Positions 53,231-62,469 of a stretch of 64,000 nt of DNA are shown here, piece by piece (within the stretch, counting starts at the first letter, position 1; the number at the start of each line of letters is the position of its first letter). Made by a program: the position numbers and the translations under genes. The notes beneath the pieces are model-generated. The model had not been told where the DNA came from and did no database searches. It saw only the letters and a program-made list of their open reading frames with translations. Source of the stretch: JAMXLG01 sp963818925 (lineage in GTDB: Bacteria; Vulcanimicrobiota; Vulcanimicrobiia; Vulcanimicrobiales; Vulcanimicrobiaceae); the NCBI GenBank assembly GCA_963818925.1, contig CAWFTN010000001.1, positions 2,046,001-2,110,000 on the forward strand, in the 5' to 3' direction.

Positions 53231-56200
53231 CTATGATACTCCGGCAGTTTCTCTTACGGCGGCGGCATTGAAATAGGAGGCGCGTGGGTGGTGTAATACG
53301 ATGGCGGCTGTTGATTGTTCGGGAACGATTTGGAACGCTTCGGTCAGTGTGACGCCGATGCGATCCGTTGCTTCTAGGAGACGGAACGCGATCTCGTGCT
53401 GCGAGAGATCGGGGCATGCACCATAGCCCCATGAATAGCGTTTGCCGCGTTCGGCGGCCAGCCGCAGTTCGGTGCGAATGCGGCGGTGCGTCCATTCCGC
53501 GAGCGCTTCGGCGGATTGTACCGAGAAGCCGTGGAGGAAATATGACTCGCTGTAGTCGCCCTTGGCCTGGAATTCTTCCGTGCGTCTCGCAGCGACGGTG
53601 CCGACGGTCACAACTTGCAAAGCAACAACGTCGATGCCTTCGCCGTTACGCGGTTCGCGCAGATAATCGGCGAGGCATAGATGGTCGCCGCCGATCTGCC
53701 GCGTGAACGGGAAGCGCGCGATTTCGCGCGAGCGATCCTTCGGGTCGTAGATGATGACGTCGTTCCCGACGCCGGCCGCCGGGAAATAGCCGTAGGCGAC
53801 TTTCGGGAACAGCAACCCGCCGCGCGCCGCCTCCTGTTGATAGCGATGCAGCCGCGGTTGAAACTCGTCGCGCACGAGCGCTTCGAATGCTTCACCTTTG
53901 GTGTTGCTTGCGCCCCACGACAACCGGTAGAGGCTCTTGAGATCGAAGCACGGCCACAGCTCTTCAACGTCGATCGTTTCGAGCGTCTCCGGTCCCCAGA
54001 ATGGCGGGTCCGGAATCTCGCTGAGTTCGCTCTTTACCGCAGAAACCGACGGCGCTTCCGCAGCATGTACGGCCACCTTGCGGGCGCGATCGCGCTGCGC
54101 GAATGCTTCCTCACGAATCCGCTCGACGAACGCTGCGCGCGCGGAACCATCCGACGTCAAGCGGTCCACGATGTCGAGACCTTCGAACGCGTCTTTCGCA
54201 TAGAAGAGTCCCGGCTCGAAGAAGCGTTCGCCTTCGTCGAGCAATGCGATGCGGCGTCCGAAGTCGCGGTTGATTGCGGCGCCGCCGACGATGACAGGGA
54301 ACGTCAGTCCGCGCGATGCTTGTTCTTGAACGCAGATCGGCATCTGTTTGCTCGTTGAAACGAGCAGCGCCGAAAGCCCGATCGCGTCCGCCTTGACTTC
54401 GACGGCTTTCTCGAGAATCGTATTCATCGGCACTTGTTTGCCGAGATCGTGCACCGTATAGCCGTTGTTCGTCAGAATCGTATTGACGAGGTTCTTGCCG
54501 ATGTCGTGCACGTCGCCAAACACCGTGGCGAGCACGACCGTCCCTTTGGTCGCGCCTTCTTTCTTCTCGAGGAACTGCTCGAGATGGGCGACGGCCTTCT
54601 TCATTACTTCGGCAGACTGCAGCACGAACGGCAAAATCAATTCGCCCGCACCGAACTTGTCGCCGACGTCTTTCATGGCAGGCAACAGAATCTCGTTGAG
54701 CACCGCGACCGGCGTCCGATGTTCCAAGGCAACGTCGATTTTCGCTTCGATGCCGTCTTTGCGCCGCCGCAGAATCGCATTGTGAATCTGCTGCTCGATC
54801 GGCAGATCTGCTTCGATGTCGGCGGCTTCGCCCGCGCCTTGCTGCACGGCACCCGCCGACTCAAAATGTTCGATGAAGCGGCTCAGCGCGTCGGCGCGGC
54901 TATTGAAGACGAGATCGTCGCACATCTCCCGGACGGCCGGATCGATCTCGGCGTACGGCATGATCTCTTTCGCATGCACGAGCGCCAGATCGAGTCCCGC
55001 TTGCACGCAGTGGTGTAGAAAGACGGAATTCAGTGCCGCGCGCGCCGCCGGTTTCAAGCCGAACGAGACGTTCGAGACGCCGAGGGATGTCAACACACCC
55101 GGCAGCTCGCGCTTGATTAGACGGATGCCTTCGATCGTTTCGATTGCGGAATTGAGAAACTCCGCATCACCGGTTGCAAGCGTAAACGTCAGGTCGTCGA
55201 AGATCAGCGCGCCCGGCGGTAACCCGTACTCGCCCACGACGATGTCGTAAATGCGCTTCGCGACTTCGGCCTTGCGCTGCGCGGTCTTCGCCATGCCGGT
55301 TTCGTCGATCGTCAGGGCGACGACTGCGGCGCCGTGTTCGACTGCGAGGGGCAGCACCACATCCATCTTCGTGCGTCCCGCTTCGAGATGCACGGAATTC
55401 AGAATAGCGCGGCCGGGATAATTTTCGAGCGCGACTTGCAGAACGCGTGGCTCCGTCGAGTCGATCATCAGCGGCGCTTCGACGGACTGCGCGAGGCGAC
55501 GAACGATTTCGCGCATCTGCACGTCTTCATCGGTACGTTCGGTTAGCGCACAGCAGACGTCGAGCACGTGCGCACCGCCTTCGACTTGTTCGCGCGCGAC
55601 GAGCATGATCTCGTCGTAGTTATCTTCGAGCAGCAAGCGCTTGATCTTGCGAGAGCCTTGACTGTTGATGCGTTCGCCGACCAGCAGCGGCCGCGGCTGC
55701 TGTTCGAGCGTGATCGCGGTCATTGCAGACGAAACATACTCCGGCCGGCCATTGCCCTCAGCCCTTCGACTGCGCGCCTCCGGCGCTCCGCTCAGGATGA
55801 CAAGTCGTTTGGCGTTAAAGGGCATTACGTCAACCGCTTTGCGCAACGCCGTGATGTGCGCGGGCGTCGTGCCGCAGCAACCGCCGACGATGTTGACGTG
55901 AAATTCTTTGACGAAATCGGCCAGTTCGCGCGCGAGCTCATCCGGCGTTTCGGGATAAATCGTCTCGCCTTTCGGCCCCATCAGCGGCAATCCGGCGTTC
56001 GGGATCACGCTGACGTAGCAGCGCGAGTTCTCGGCGAGATAACGCACGGAATCGCGCATCTGCGAAGGGCCGGTCGAACAGTTCAAGCCGATGACGTCGA
56101 TCGGCAGCGCGTCAAGGGTTGCGGTGATTGCGCGAATGTCGGTGCCGAGCAGCATGCGACCTTCGGTGATGAGCGTTGGCTGCGCTTGAATCGGCACGCG

Positions 56201-56764
56201 CCGCATGCCGCGGTCGAATTCGCGGACGATGCCCGCGATCGCGGCTTTGAGCTCGAGCAAATCTTGCATCGTCTCGAGCAAGAGCACGTCGACGCCGCCG
56301 TCGACGAGCGCGCGCGCCTGTTCGCCGTAAATCGTCGCGAGCTCTTCAAATGTAGTCTTGGAAAGCGACGGGTCCGACGACGATACGAGCATGCCCGTCG
56401 GTCCCATCGAGCCGGCAACGAAGCGCGGCCGCTCGGGCGTTGCAATCGCGTCGCACGCATCACGCGCGATCTCCGCCGAGCGGAGGTTGATCTCATACGT
56501 CTTTTCGCCGAGTTCGTACTCGTCGAGTTTCAGACGCGACGCCGTGAACGAGTCGGTTTCAACGACGTCCGCGCCGGCTTCCAAATACGCAGTATGGATC
56601 GCGCGAATGACGTCGGAGCGCGTGAGCACGAGCGCTTCGTTGCACCCGAGGTAACGCTCACCGCCGAAGTCCGCAGCGGTTAAGTCGAGCGCCATGAGCT
56701 GCGTGCCCATGGCGCCATCGTAAATCAAAACCCGCTCTTGCAGCGGACGCAAATAGTCTCGCAA
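53231..56764 (-). CDS. metH: Cobalamin-dependent methionine synthase
   Basis: Transfers a methyl group from methyltetrahydrofolate to homocysteine via B12. 1177 residues, four modules in order: homocysteine domain (1-320) with DGAMGTQL and zinc motif GGCCGTTP; methyl-THF domain (from RPLLVGERINSQGSR, about 350-620); cobalamin cap and binding domains with DVHDIG holding the lower-axial histidine and a later SALLVS; and the SAM activation domain with YGYFPAAGVGND and YSWGYGACPD. The start is TTG 56764, directly after the ansA stop. The linker at about residues 320-337 is made from a copy of the dispersed repeat (55763-55802). Confidence 0.95.
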   Translation of the reverse strand: MRDYLRPLQERVLIYDGAMGTQLMALDLTAADFGGERYLGCNEALVLTRSDVIRAIHTAYLEAGADVVETDSFTASRLKLDEYELGEKTYEINLRSAEIARDACDAIATPERPRFVAGSMGPTGMLVSSSDPSLSKTTFEELATIYGEQARALVDGGVDVLLLETMQDLLELKAAIAGIVREFDRGMRRVPIQAQPTLITEGRMLLGTDIRAITATLDALPIDVIGLNCSTGPSQMRDSVRYLAENSRCYVSVIPNAGLPLMGPKGETIYPETPDELARELADFVKEFHVNIVGGCCGTTPAHITALRKAVDVMPFNAKRLVILSGAPEARSRRAEGNGRPEYVSSAMTAITLEQQPRPLLVGERINSQGSRKIKRLLLEDNYDEIMLVAREQVEGGAHVLDVCCALTERTDEDVQMREIVRRLAQSVEAPLMIDSTEPRVLQVALENYPGRAILNSVHLEAGRTKMDVVLPLAVEHGAAVVALTIDETGMAKTAQRKAEVAKRIYDIVVGEYGLPPGALIFDDLTFTLATGDAEFLNSAIETIEGIRLIKRELPGVLTSLGVSNVSFGLKPAARAALNSVFLHHCVQAGLDLALVHAKEIMPYAEIDPAVREMCDDLVFNSRADALSRFIEHFESAGAVQQGAGEAADIEADLPIEQQIHNAILRRRKDGIEAKIDVALEHRTPVAVLNEILLPAMKDVGDKFGAGELILPFVLQSAEVMKKAVAHLEQFLEKKEGATKGTVVLATVFGDVHDIGKNLVNTILTNNGYTVHDLGKQVPMNTILEKAVEVKADAIGLSALLVSTSKQMPICVQEQASRGLTFPVIVGGAAINRDFGRRIALLDEGERFFEPGLFYAKDAFEGLDIVDRLTSDGSARAAFVERIREEAFAQRDRARKVAVHAAEAPSVSAVKSELSEIPDPPFWGPETLETIDVEELWPCFDLKSLYRLSWGASNTKGEAFEALVRDEFQPRLHRYQQEAARGGLLFPKVAYGYFPAAGVGNDVIIYDPKDRSREIARFPFTRQIGGDHLCLADYLREPRNGEGIDVVALQVVTVGTVAARRTEEFQAKGDYSESYFLHGFSVQSAEALAEWTHRRIRTELRLAAERGKRYSWGYGACPDLSQHEIAFRLLEATDRIGVTLTEAFQIVPEQSTAAIVLHHPRASYFNAAAVRETAGVS
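55763..55802 (-). repeat. Dispersed repeat arm inserted in the metH coding region
   Basis: CCTTCGACTGCGCGCCTCCG then GCGCTCCGCTCAGGATGACA on the plus strand; the minus strand reads TGTCATCCTGAGCGGAGCGC through GTCGAAGG, the same right arm as in the 1204-2137 array apart from its centre. It is in frame in metH and encodes VILSGAPEARSRRAEG within the linker between the homocysteine and folate domains, a place that tolerates length change. About 54 kb from the array. Confidence 0.85.
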
Positions 56765-57778
56765 TTAGATTCTGCTACTCGCTTGTTCGATGGCGAAGTC
56801 GGCTGCGACGCGGATTTCTCCGACGTTGCGTCCGGCTCGATTATACACGACGGGATGCGCAAAAGCCCGTAGTTCCGTCGCACTGCCGGCCGGAGAACCA
56901 AGCGCTTTGAGTGCCGCCATGGTCACCGGTGGGCGTCCGCGGCTCGCGCCGTCGGCGACTTTACTCGCAAAGCCGATTCCATCTGGAATCAACGACACGC
57001 CGTGGACCCCCTCTGCGCCGGCCTTGCAGGCAATGCTTCCGCCGCCCGCCGTCATCAGCATTGTGTCGAACTCGCCCATGCCGGAAACGTACTCGGGATG
57101 CGAGACCATCGCGTCACGTACGACGAGCAGCGCCATTCCGTCGCGCGGCTCGACCTCGGTCAACGACGCGAAGCGCGCGAAGGCCATTGCAGCCTTTTGC
57201 AAGCTCGTCGCATAGACCGGAATTCCGCAGCCGTCGACGCCGAGCGGCCACGCCGCCGGATCGTCATCCGAGAGACGCGCGCAGAACGCAAGAATCGCTT
57301 GCTGCGCGGGACTCTCGAGGTCGAGATAGGTCGAGAGATCCGCGCCGAGCATTTTGCACAGCGCGAGAATGCCCGCATGCTTTCCCGAGCAATTATTGTG
57401 CACCGCGCGCGGCTTTTCGCCGCGCTCGATCAACGCGTGCGCCGCTGCTTCGTTGTACGGGTAATGCGCCCCGCACCGCAGCGCGGACTCATCGACGCCG
57501 ATCTTCTTCAGAATCGATTCAACCGCTTCGACATGGAACGGTTGCCCCGTGTGCGAGGCGGCCATCACGGCGATCTCGCGCATGTCGAGACCGAAGCGCT
57601 CGCGCACACCGGCCGCAATTGCAGCGGCAGCGATGAACGGCTTTGCCGACGAGCGTAAAAACACCGGCGACGAAATATCGCCGGTGGAGAAGATCACGTC
57701 GCCGCGCGGAGTTGCGGCTGCAGCGGCGACGTGATGGAGAGACTCTACGAGATTTCCTCTTGTTACTTCAACGTTCAC
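56765..57778 (-). CDS. Asparaginase of the Rhizobium etli / asparaginase_II type
   Basis: Hydrolyses asparagine to aspartate and ammonia. 337 residues, belonging to the class unlike E. coli AnsA/AnsB. The active-site and zinc motifs match the R. etli enzyme: HNNCSGKHAG (Cys and Lys), and VDGCGIPVY (second Cys), with the SSAKPF and SHTGQPFH motifs in the N-terminal half. GTG start overlaps the cysK stop by 4 bp (GTGA), and its own stop is followed immediately by the metH TTG. Confidence 0.88.
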   Translation of the reverse strand: MNVEVTRGNLVESLHHVAAAAATPRGDVIFSTGDISSPVFLRSSAKPFIAAAAIAAGVRERFGLDMREIAVMAASHTGQPFHVEAVESILKKIGVDESALRCGAHYPYNEAAAHALIERGEKPRAVHNNCSGKHAGILALCKMLGADLSTYLDLESPAQQAILAFCARLSDDDPAAWPLGVDGCGIPVYATSLQKAAMAFARFASLTEVEPRDGMALLVVRDAMVSHPEYVSGMGEFDTMLMTAGGGSIACKAGAEGVHGVSLIPDGIGFASKVADGASRGRPPVTMAALKALGSPAGSATELRAFAHPVVYNRAGRNVGEIRVAADFAIEQASSRI

Positions 57779-58740
57779 GAAACGAGAGCAGGTTCTACGA
57801 TGACTGCTTCCTGTTCTGCAAAGACCGGGTTACTCAAATAGCGTTCGCCGGTGTCGCACGCGATCGTGACGATTGTCTTGCCGGCGTATTCCGGACGTGC
57901 TGCAACTTGCAGCGCCGCCCAGATGTTTGCGCCGGCCGAGATGCCGACGAGCATCCCTTCCTCGCGTGCCGCGCGGCGCGTCGTTGCAATCGCATCGGCG
58001 TCGGTGACACGGATAATTTCATCATAAATACCCGTGTCGAGGACTTTCGGCACGAAGCCGGTTCCCGTGCCTTGAATTTTGTGCGGCCCCGGGGTACCGC
58101 CGGAGAGCACCGGCGATGCGTCCGGTTCGCCGGCGATGATTTTAACGGCGGCCTTGCGCTCTTTGAGCAAACGGCCGGCGCCGGTAATCGTGCCGCCGGT
58201 TCCGACCATTGAGACGAGCGCGTCGACTTTTCCGTCGGTGTCGCGCCAAATCTCTTCGCCGCTCGTGCGGTAGTGAATCTCCGGATTCGCCGGATTTTCG
58301 AATTGCTGCGGCACGAAGTACTTGCTAGGCGCCGAGCTCCGAATCTCTTCTGCTTTTGCAATCGCGCCTTTCATGCCGTCAGCACCCGGTGTCAGTAAGA
58401 CTTGCGCACCGTACGCTTTGAGCAGATTGCGGCGCTCGACGGTCATCGTGTCCGGCATGACGAGGATACATCGATAGCCCTTGGCAGCAGCGACGAACGC
58501 GAGTGCGATGCCGGTGTTGCCGCTCGTCGGTTCGATAATGGTCATTCCAGGAAGCAAGCGGCCGTCTCGTTCGGCTGCTTCGATCATCGAAACGCCGATG
58601 CGATCCTTAACGGAGCCGGCCGGGTTGAACGACTCCATCTTCACAAGAATCGTTCCGGGTAATCCCTTGTTGAGCCGCGGTATCTTCACCAGCGGCGTAT
58701 TGCCGAACGTGTCGGCCAGATTCTCGTATATGCGTGCCAT
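57775..58740 (-). CDS. cysK: Cysteine synthase A (O-acetylserine sulfhydrylase)
   Basis: PLP enzyme making cysteine from O-acetylserine and sulfide; 321 residues. The PLP lysine is in PAGSVKDR, the substrate loop in TSGNTGIAL, the phosphate loop in GTGGTITG, and the serine contacting the ring in GISAGAN. First gene of the operon cysK-ansA-metH, which links sulfur assimilation, aspartate and methionine supply. No cysE is adjacent. ATG 58740. Confidence 0.93.
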   Translation of the reverse strand: MARIYENLADTFGNTPLVKIPRLNKGLPGTILVKMESFNPAGSVKDRIGVSMIEAAERDGRLLPGMTIIEPTSGNTGIALAFVAAAKGYRCILVMPDTMTVERRNLLKAYGAQVLLTPGADGMKGAIAKAEEIRSSAPSKYFVPQQFENPANPEIHYRTSGEEIWRDTDGKVDALVSMVGTGGTITGAGRLLKERKAAVKIIAGEPDASPVLSGGTPGPHKIQGTGTGFVPKVLDTGIYDEIIRVTDADAIATTRRAAREEGMLVGISAGANIWAALQVAARPEYAGKTIVTIACDTGERYLSNPVFAEQEAVIVEPALVS

Positions 58741-58829
58741 AGTGGTTCCTATAACCCCGTTGGCGTAAGCGAATTTTCAGCCTTGGCTTACCATGGCCGA
58801 AGCCCTGCCGGAGCGAAAAGGCCGTTCAC

Positions 58830-59855
58830 GTGTTCAGCCTTTCCCAACGTTCGCTCTACGTCGACGCACTCGATCTTTGGATCGACAGCATGAGCACGCG
58901 CGACCGCTGCTATGTTTCACACGGGCACAGCGATCACGCGCGCGAGCATCGTGTCGTAGTCACGACGCCGAATACCGCGCGTATTTGCCGCGCACGATTT
59001 ATGCGCCGCAAAGTATCGGTGCAACAGCTCTCGCTTTTGCCGCGCACCGAGCGTCCCCGTATCGATCCCTCATTCGAAGAGCACCGTTTCAACGAACCAT
59101 GGGTGGAGGGCGAGCATCGCTTGACGCTTTTCTCTGCCGGACACGTACTCGGCAGCTCGCAGCTGTTGATCGAAGGCGAGTCGGGTTCGTTCGTCTACAC
59201 CGGCGATTTCAAACTGACGGATTCGCTTACGGCCGAAGCGCCGGAAGTGAAGCGATGCGACGTGCTGCTGATGGAATGCACGTACGGCCGTCCGCACTAC
59301 GTCTTCCCGCCCCGCGACGAGGTTGCGGGCGCGATGGTCGAGTTCGCGCGCGGCGCGCTCGAGGCAGATTCCGTTCCCGTGTTTTTTGCGTATTCGCTCG
59401 GCAAAGCGCAAGAAGCGCTCGCGATCCTCGGAGACGGCGGAATTCCGGTGACGGTTCACGGCGCCATCGATACGATGACGAAGATTTATGAAACGTGCGG
59501 CGTGACGATGCCGCCATATCAGCGCTATTACGCCGATCGCTTCGATGCATCGACGGCGCTCATATGGCCGCCGGGTGGAAAAGCCTTACCGAAGGCGTTG
59601 CGGGATCGTGAGGTTCGGACCGCAGTGCTCACCGGCTGGTCGCTAGATCGCGGCGCGCTTTTTCGGTATGGAACGCAACGCGGCTTTGCACTCTCCGATC
59701 ATGCAGACTACCCCTCGCTCTTACGCTACATCGAACTCGCCCAACCGAAAAAGGTTCTGCTGAACCACGGTTGGCGCGACTTCGTGTACCGGCTTCACGC
59801 ACTCGGAATCGACGCCGAGTATCTGGAAGCGAACCCTCAACTCGCCTTGTTTTAG
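58830..59855 (+). CDS. Ligase-associated DNA exonuclease (metallo-beta-lactamase/beta-CASP)
   Basis: 341 residues. SHGHSDHA is the HxHxDH metal motif; FSAGHVLGSSQ and GDFKL are further ligands. The beta-CASP part includes the C-terminal SDHADY histidine and LLNHGWRDF. This is the family that is commonly encoded beside ATP-dependent DNA ligases and a DEAD/H helicase (Lhr-like). A ligase of that family is encoded at 62470; the helicase is not seen in the window. GTG 58830 is used, with AAAAGG about ten bases upstream. Confidence 0.87.
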   Translation: MFSLSQRSLYVDALDLWIDSMSTRDRCYVSHGHSDHAREHRVVVTTPNTARICRARFMRRKVSVQQLSLLPRTERPRIDPSFEEHRFNEPWVEGEHRLTLFSAGHVLGSSQLLIEGESGSFVYTGDFKLTDSLTAEAPEVKRCDVLLMECTYGRPHYVFPPRDEVAGAMVEFARGALEADSVPVFFAYSLGKAQEALAILGDGGIPVTVHGAIDTMTKIYETCGVTMPPYQRYYADRFDASTALIWPPGGKALPKALRDREVRTAVLTGWSLDRGALFRYGTQRGFALSDHADYPSLLRYIELAQPKKVLLNHGWRDFVYRLHALGIDAEYLEANPQLALF

Positions 59856-59968
59856 TCGTTCTTATCCGCGTGTGGTGGTTCGCGCCGGAGATTCGCCCGG
59901 TGCGATGCCGTAAGTGTAATGACCGACACGGCAAGCCCTGATAAAATAACAAAATCGACCGCGCTCAT
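59852..59968 (-). CDS. Small single-helix membrane peptide, 38 residues
   Basis: MSAVDFVILSGLAVSVITLT then ASHRANLRREPPHADKND: one hydrophobic helix followed by a basic, hydrophilic tail. ATG 59968 has AGAGG five bases before it, a better ribosome site than most large genes here. The stop overlaps the exonuclease stop by 3 bp (convergent). Codon use is normal. No family recognised; the type resembles small membrane-anchored regulators. Nothing else is seen in 59969-60084. Confidence 0.5.
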   Translation of the reverse strand: MSAVDFVILSGLAVSVITLTASHRANLRREPPHADKND

Positions 59969-60084
59969 AATTCCTCTCGCTAGGGCTGCGCGTTAGGTCA
60001 TCATTGAAACCGATTTGCGTTGAAGAAATAATGAACCGGATGAGAAGGCTATCTTAATCTCGGGAAATGCCGCTGAAAATTCAC

Positions 60085-60420
60085 TTATTTGTGTGGCGAT
60101 TGAGGGATCGCGCCCTCTTCTAATGCGCGAACGTCGTCTACGCAAAATTCATTAAAGTACGTATCGCGCAGATTTCCCAAGCGTAAGTCGGACGTCGTCT
60201 TCGTGCCGTCGCCCCGAAAGATATCGATTGTTTTCAAGAACGGGATATACCGGGCCATTCGCACCATCCGCCAGTCCGTAAGCTTCCATTTGTTTGAGGC
60301 CATGTACTCATAGTCGTATGGCGGCAATGCGACGCTCTTTTTTCCGTCGAGCGACGTGAGCTTCACGCGAAAGCCCTCTTTTTCGAAGATCGCATCTTCG
60401 ACTTGCTTTATTGATGCCAT
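60085..60420 (-). CDS. Hypothetical protein, 111 residues
   Basis: MASIKQVEDAIFEKEGFRVKL begins a short alpha/beta domain with the basic loop DGKKSVALPPYDYEYM, then KWKLTDWRMVRMARYIPFLKTIDIFRGDGT and an acidic end. Local GC is lower than in neighbours (about 50% by eye) and an AT-rich gap lies between it and the small peptide gene, which could mean acquired DNA. A start at 60450 is also open; 60420 is chosen for its distance from the AsnC-domain gene stop (16 bp). I do not recognise the family. Confidence 0.6.
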   Translation of the reverse strand: MASIKQVEDAIFEKEGFRVKLTSLDGKKSVALPPYDYEYMASNKWKLTDWRMVRMARYIPFLKTIDIFRGDGTKTTSDLRLGNLRDTYFNEFCVDDVRALEEGAIPQSPHK

Positions 60421-60436
60421 TGCTTTCGATCGCGCC

Positions 60437-60715
60437 TCAGTCGACGCCAATGTCCCACAGCATGCCGAGATCTTTTTTCGAGAACGTCTTGAACGCGATC
60501 AGCGTCTCGGTGCTGTCCACGCCGTCCAGTGCCGCAACGTGCTCCGTGACCAGATCGTTGAGCGCTTCATGCTCTTTCACGCGCGCGATGGCAACGATAT
60601 CGAAGGGACCGGCAACTGAATAGACTTCGGCGATGCCCTCGATGGCAAGCAGATCATCGGCGACCGATTTGAGCCGTGGACGCGCAACGTTCATCAGAAT
60701 AAAGGCCGTGACCAT
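60437..60715 (-). CDS. Stand-alone Lrp/AsnC ligand-binding (RAM) domain protein
   Basis: 92 residues and no DNA-binding helix-turn-helix. The RAM domain ferredoxin fold is clear: TAFILMNVARPRLKSVADDL, then VYSVAGPFDIVAIARVKEHEALNDLV and VDSTETLIAFKT. Such proteins bind amino acids and may modulate full-length Lrp-type regulators by mixed oligomers. Divergent from the secreted hydrolase gene by 38 bp. Confidence 0.88.
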   Translation of the reverse strand: MVTAFILMNVARPRLKSVADDLLAIEGIAEVYSVAGPFDIVAIARVKEHEALNDLVTEHVAALDGVDSTETLIAFKTFSKKDLGMLWDIGVD

Positions 60716-60753
60716 GCCGAGGCCTTCGCGGCGCCCCGGGAGAACGCCCCCTC

Positions 60754-62466
60754 ATGAAGAGAGCCGTCACTATAGCCCTCGTTTTCTCGCTGCTTCCCGC
60801 CGCGGTGTCTGCTCAGCGCTCGGCGCCCGCGCCGTCGGTTGACGACGCGATTGCGGCAATCGCTGCGTATGGACCGCGAGCACTCGCCGAACAAGGTGCG
60901 CCAGGCATGTCGGTAGCGATTACCGACCGGACGCACACCCTGAAGATCTTGACCTTCGGCTACGCCAACGTGGAGAGCAAAACACCGGTCACCGACAACA
61001 CGCGCTTTCCGATCGGATCGATTTCGAAATCGATGACCTCACTCGCGCTCTTGCAATTGCACGATCGCGGACTCATCGATTTGAACGCTCCGGTTCGCCG
61101 GTATCTGCCGTGGTGGTCGATTGCCGGCGGAAACGGCGTCGTGGTGCATCAGCTGCTTTCGCACACGGGCGGAATTCCCGACGATTATAGTTTGGACGGC
61201 AGCTACGGCTACGAGATCGCGGCATTGCGCAATACGCACACGATTTTCACGCCGGGAACGAAGTGGGCGTATTCGAACGACGGCTTTGCGACGGTCGGCG
61301 CGATTTCGGCCGCCGTATCGGGACGTTCGTGGCAAGACGGCATCCAGTCGACGGTGTTCACTCCACTCGGCATGACGCACTCGTCGGCGTATTTCGATGC
61401 GCGCACGATGGCCGATACCGCAACCGGTTATATCTTCCGCGATTCGGATCTCGTCGCGACACCGCCGCACCCCGCGCTCGTTCCGGCGCAAGTGATCGAT
61501 TTTCTCAATCCGGCCGGTTCGGTGATTTCAACCCCGGGCGATATGGCAGCGTACATGCGCTTCTACCTCAACAACGGCACGCATCTCTTACGGCCCGCGA
61601 CGTTTACGGCAATGACGACGCCCGACCACCTCACCAACGGAAAGCCCGCGGGCGCCGCGTCGCCGGAAGTCGCTGAGTGGCCGGAATTCTACACGAGGTA
61701 CGGATACGGGCTCGCAGTCTTCAACACCAACGGCGATCATCTGATCGGCCACACCGGCGGAATCAACGGATACACGGCGTGCATGCAGATGAATCTGACG
61801 CGCGGCTTCGGCGTAATCGCGATGTCCAACCTGATCGAAGCGCCGCTGCATCCGTGCGCGATCGTTAAATACGCCATGGCCGTGCTGCGCGCGCAGCAGA
61901 TGGGTAGCGCGTTGCCGCCGGCACCGACCGCCTTGCCGATCGCTCCGCCGACCGCCGTCGCAGCGCAGTACACGGGCACATATCGCGGTGCCGGAGGGGC
62001 GAGCGTTACAGTACGCGACAACAACGGCGCGGCGCAACTGGTCGACGGTGGAACGGCGTATACGCTCGATCCACGCGGTGACGACTTGTTTTGGACGGAC
62101 GATCCGCGCTTCCCGAACTTCTACGTTGCATTCACGCGCAATAAGAGCAAGATGGTTGATGGATTCACGCACGGCTCTTCGCTCTTCACCAACGAACGGT
62201 ACAGCGGGCCGTCGTCGTTTTCATATCCGCCGGCATGGAACAGCCTTACCGGACGATACGAAACGAACGTCTGGGGAACGATATTGGTGATGCGAATCGT
62301 CGTGGTCAAGAATCAGTTGACCGTCGACGGCGTGCAGCCGCTTCTGCCGAAGAACGGCGTGTTTGCGCTCGGCACGTCACAGGTGCGCTTCGACACGAAC
62401 GCGGGGGGTAAAATGCAACGCCTGTGGCTCGACGGTCAGCCGTTGTATCGCATCGATCTTCCCTAG
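60754..62466 (+). CDS. Secreted serine hydrolase of the class C beta-lactamase family
   Basis: 570 residues. Signal peptide 1-20 (VFSLLPAAVSA). Penicillin-binding fold with SISK at 89-92 (SxxK nucleophile and base), YSND as the YxN element, and HTGG as the KTG-like box. Beyond the catalytic domain (to about residue 385) there is a beta-rich C-terminal part, as in esterase EstB/DUF3471-type fusions. Likely an esterase or D-alanyl-peptidase; a true beta-lactamase is less likely because the catalytic domain resembles the general hydrolase group. Followed 3 bp later by the ligase gene. Confidence 0.85.
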   Translation: MKRAVTIALVFSLLPAAVSAQRSAPAPSVDDAIAAIAAYGPRALAEQGAPGMSVAITDRTHTLKILTFGYANVESKTPVTDNTRFPIGSISKSMTSLALLQLHDRGLIDLNAPVRRYLPWWSIAGGNGVVVHQLLSHTGGIPDDYSLDGSYGYEIAALRNTHTIFTPGTKWAYSNDGFATVGAISAAVSGRSWQDGIQSTVFTPLGMTHSSAYFDARTMADTATGYIFRDSDLVATPPHPALVPAQVIDFLNPAGSVISTPGDMAAYMRFYLNNGTHLLRPATFTAMTTPDHLTNGKPAGAASPEVAEWPEFYTRYGYGLAVFNTNGDHLIGHTGGINGYTACMQMNLTRGFGVIAMSNLIEAPLHPCAIVKYAMAVLRAQQMGSALPPAPTALPIAPPTAVAAQYTGTYRGAGGASVTVRDNNGAAQLVDGGTAYTLDPRGDDLFWTDDPRFPNFYVAFTRNKSKMVDGFTHGSSLFTNERYSGPSSFSYPPAWNSLTGRYETNVWGTILVMRIVVVKNQLTVDGVQPLLPKNGVFALGTSQVRFDTNAGGKMQRLWLDGQPLYRIDLP

Positions 62467-62469
62467 CCG

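Noticed and set aside
60754..62466. Antibiotic-resistance beta-lactamase
   Set aside because: Class C fold is shared by esterases and peptidases; the long C-terminal domain and lack of an ampR neighbour do not point to resistance.
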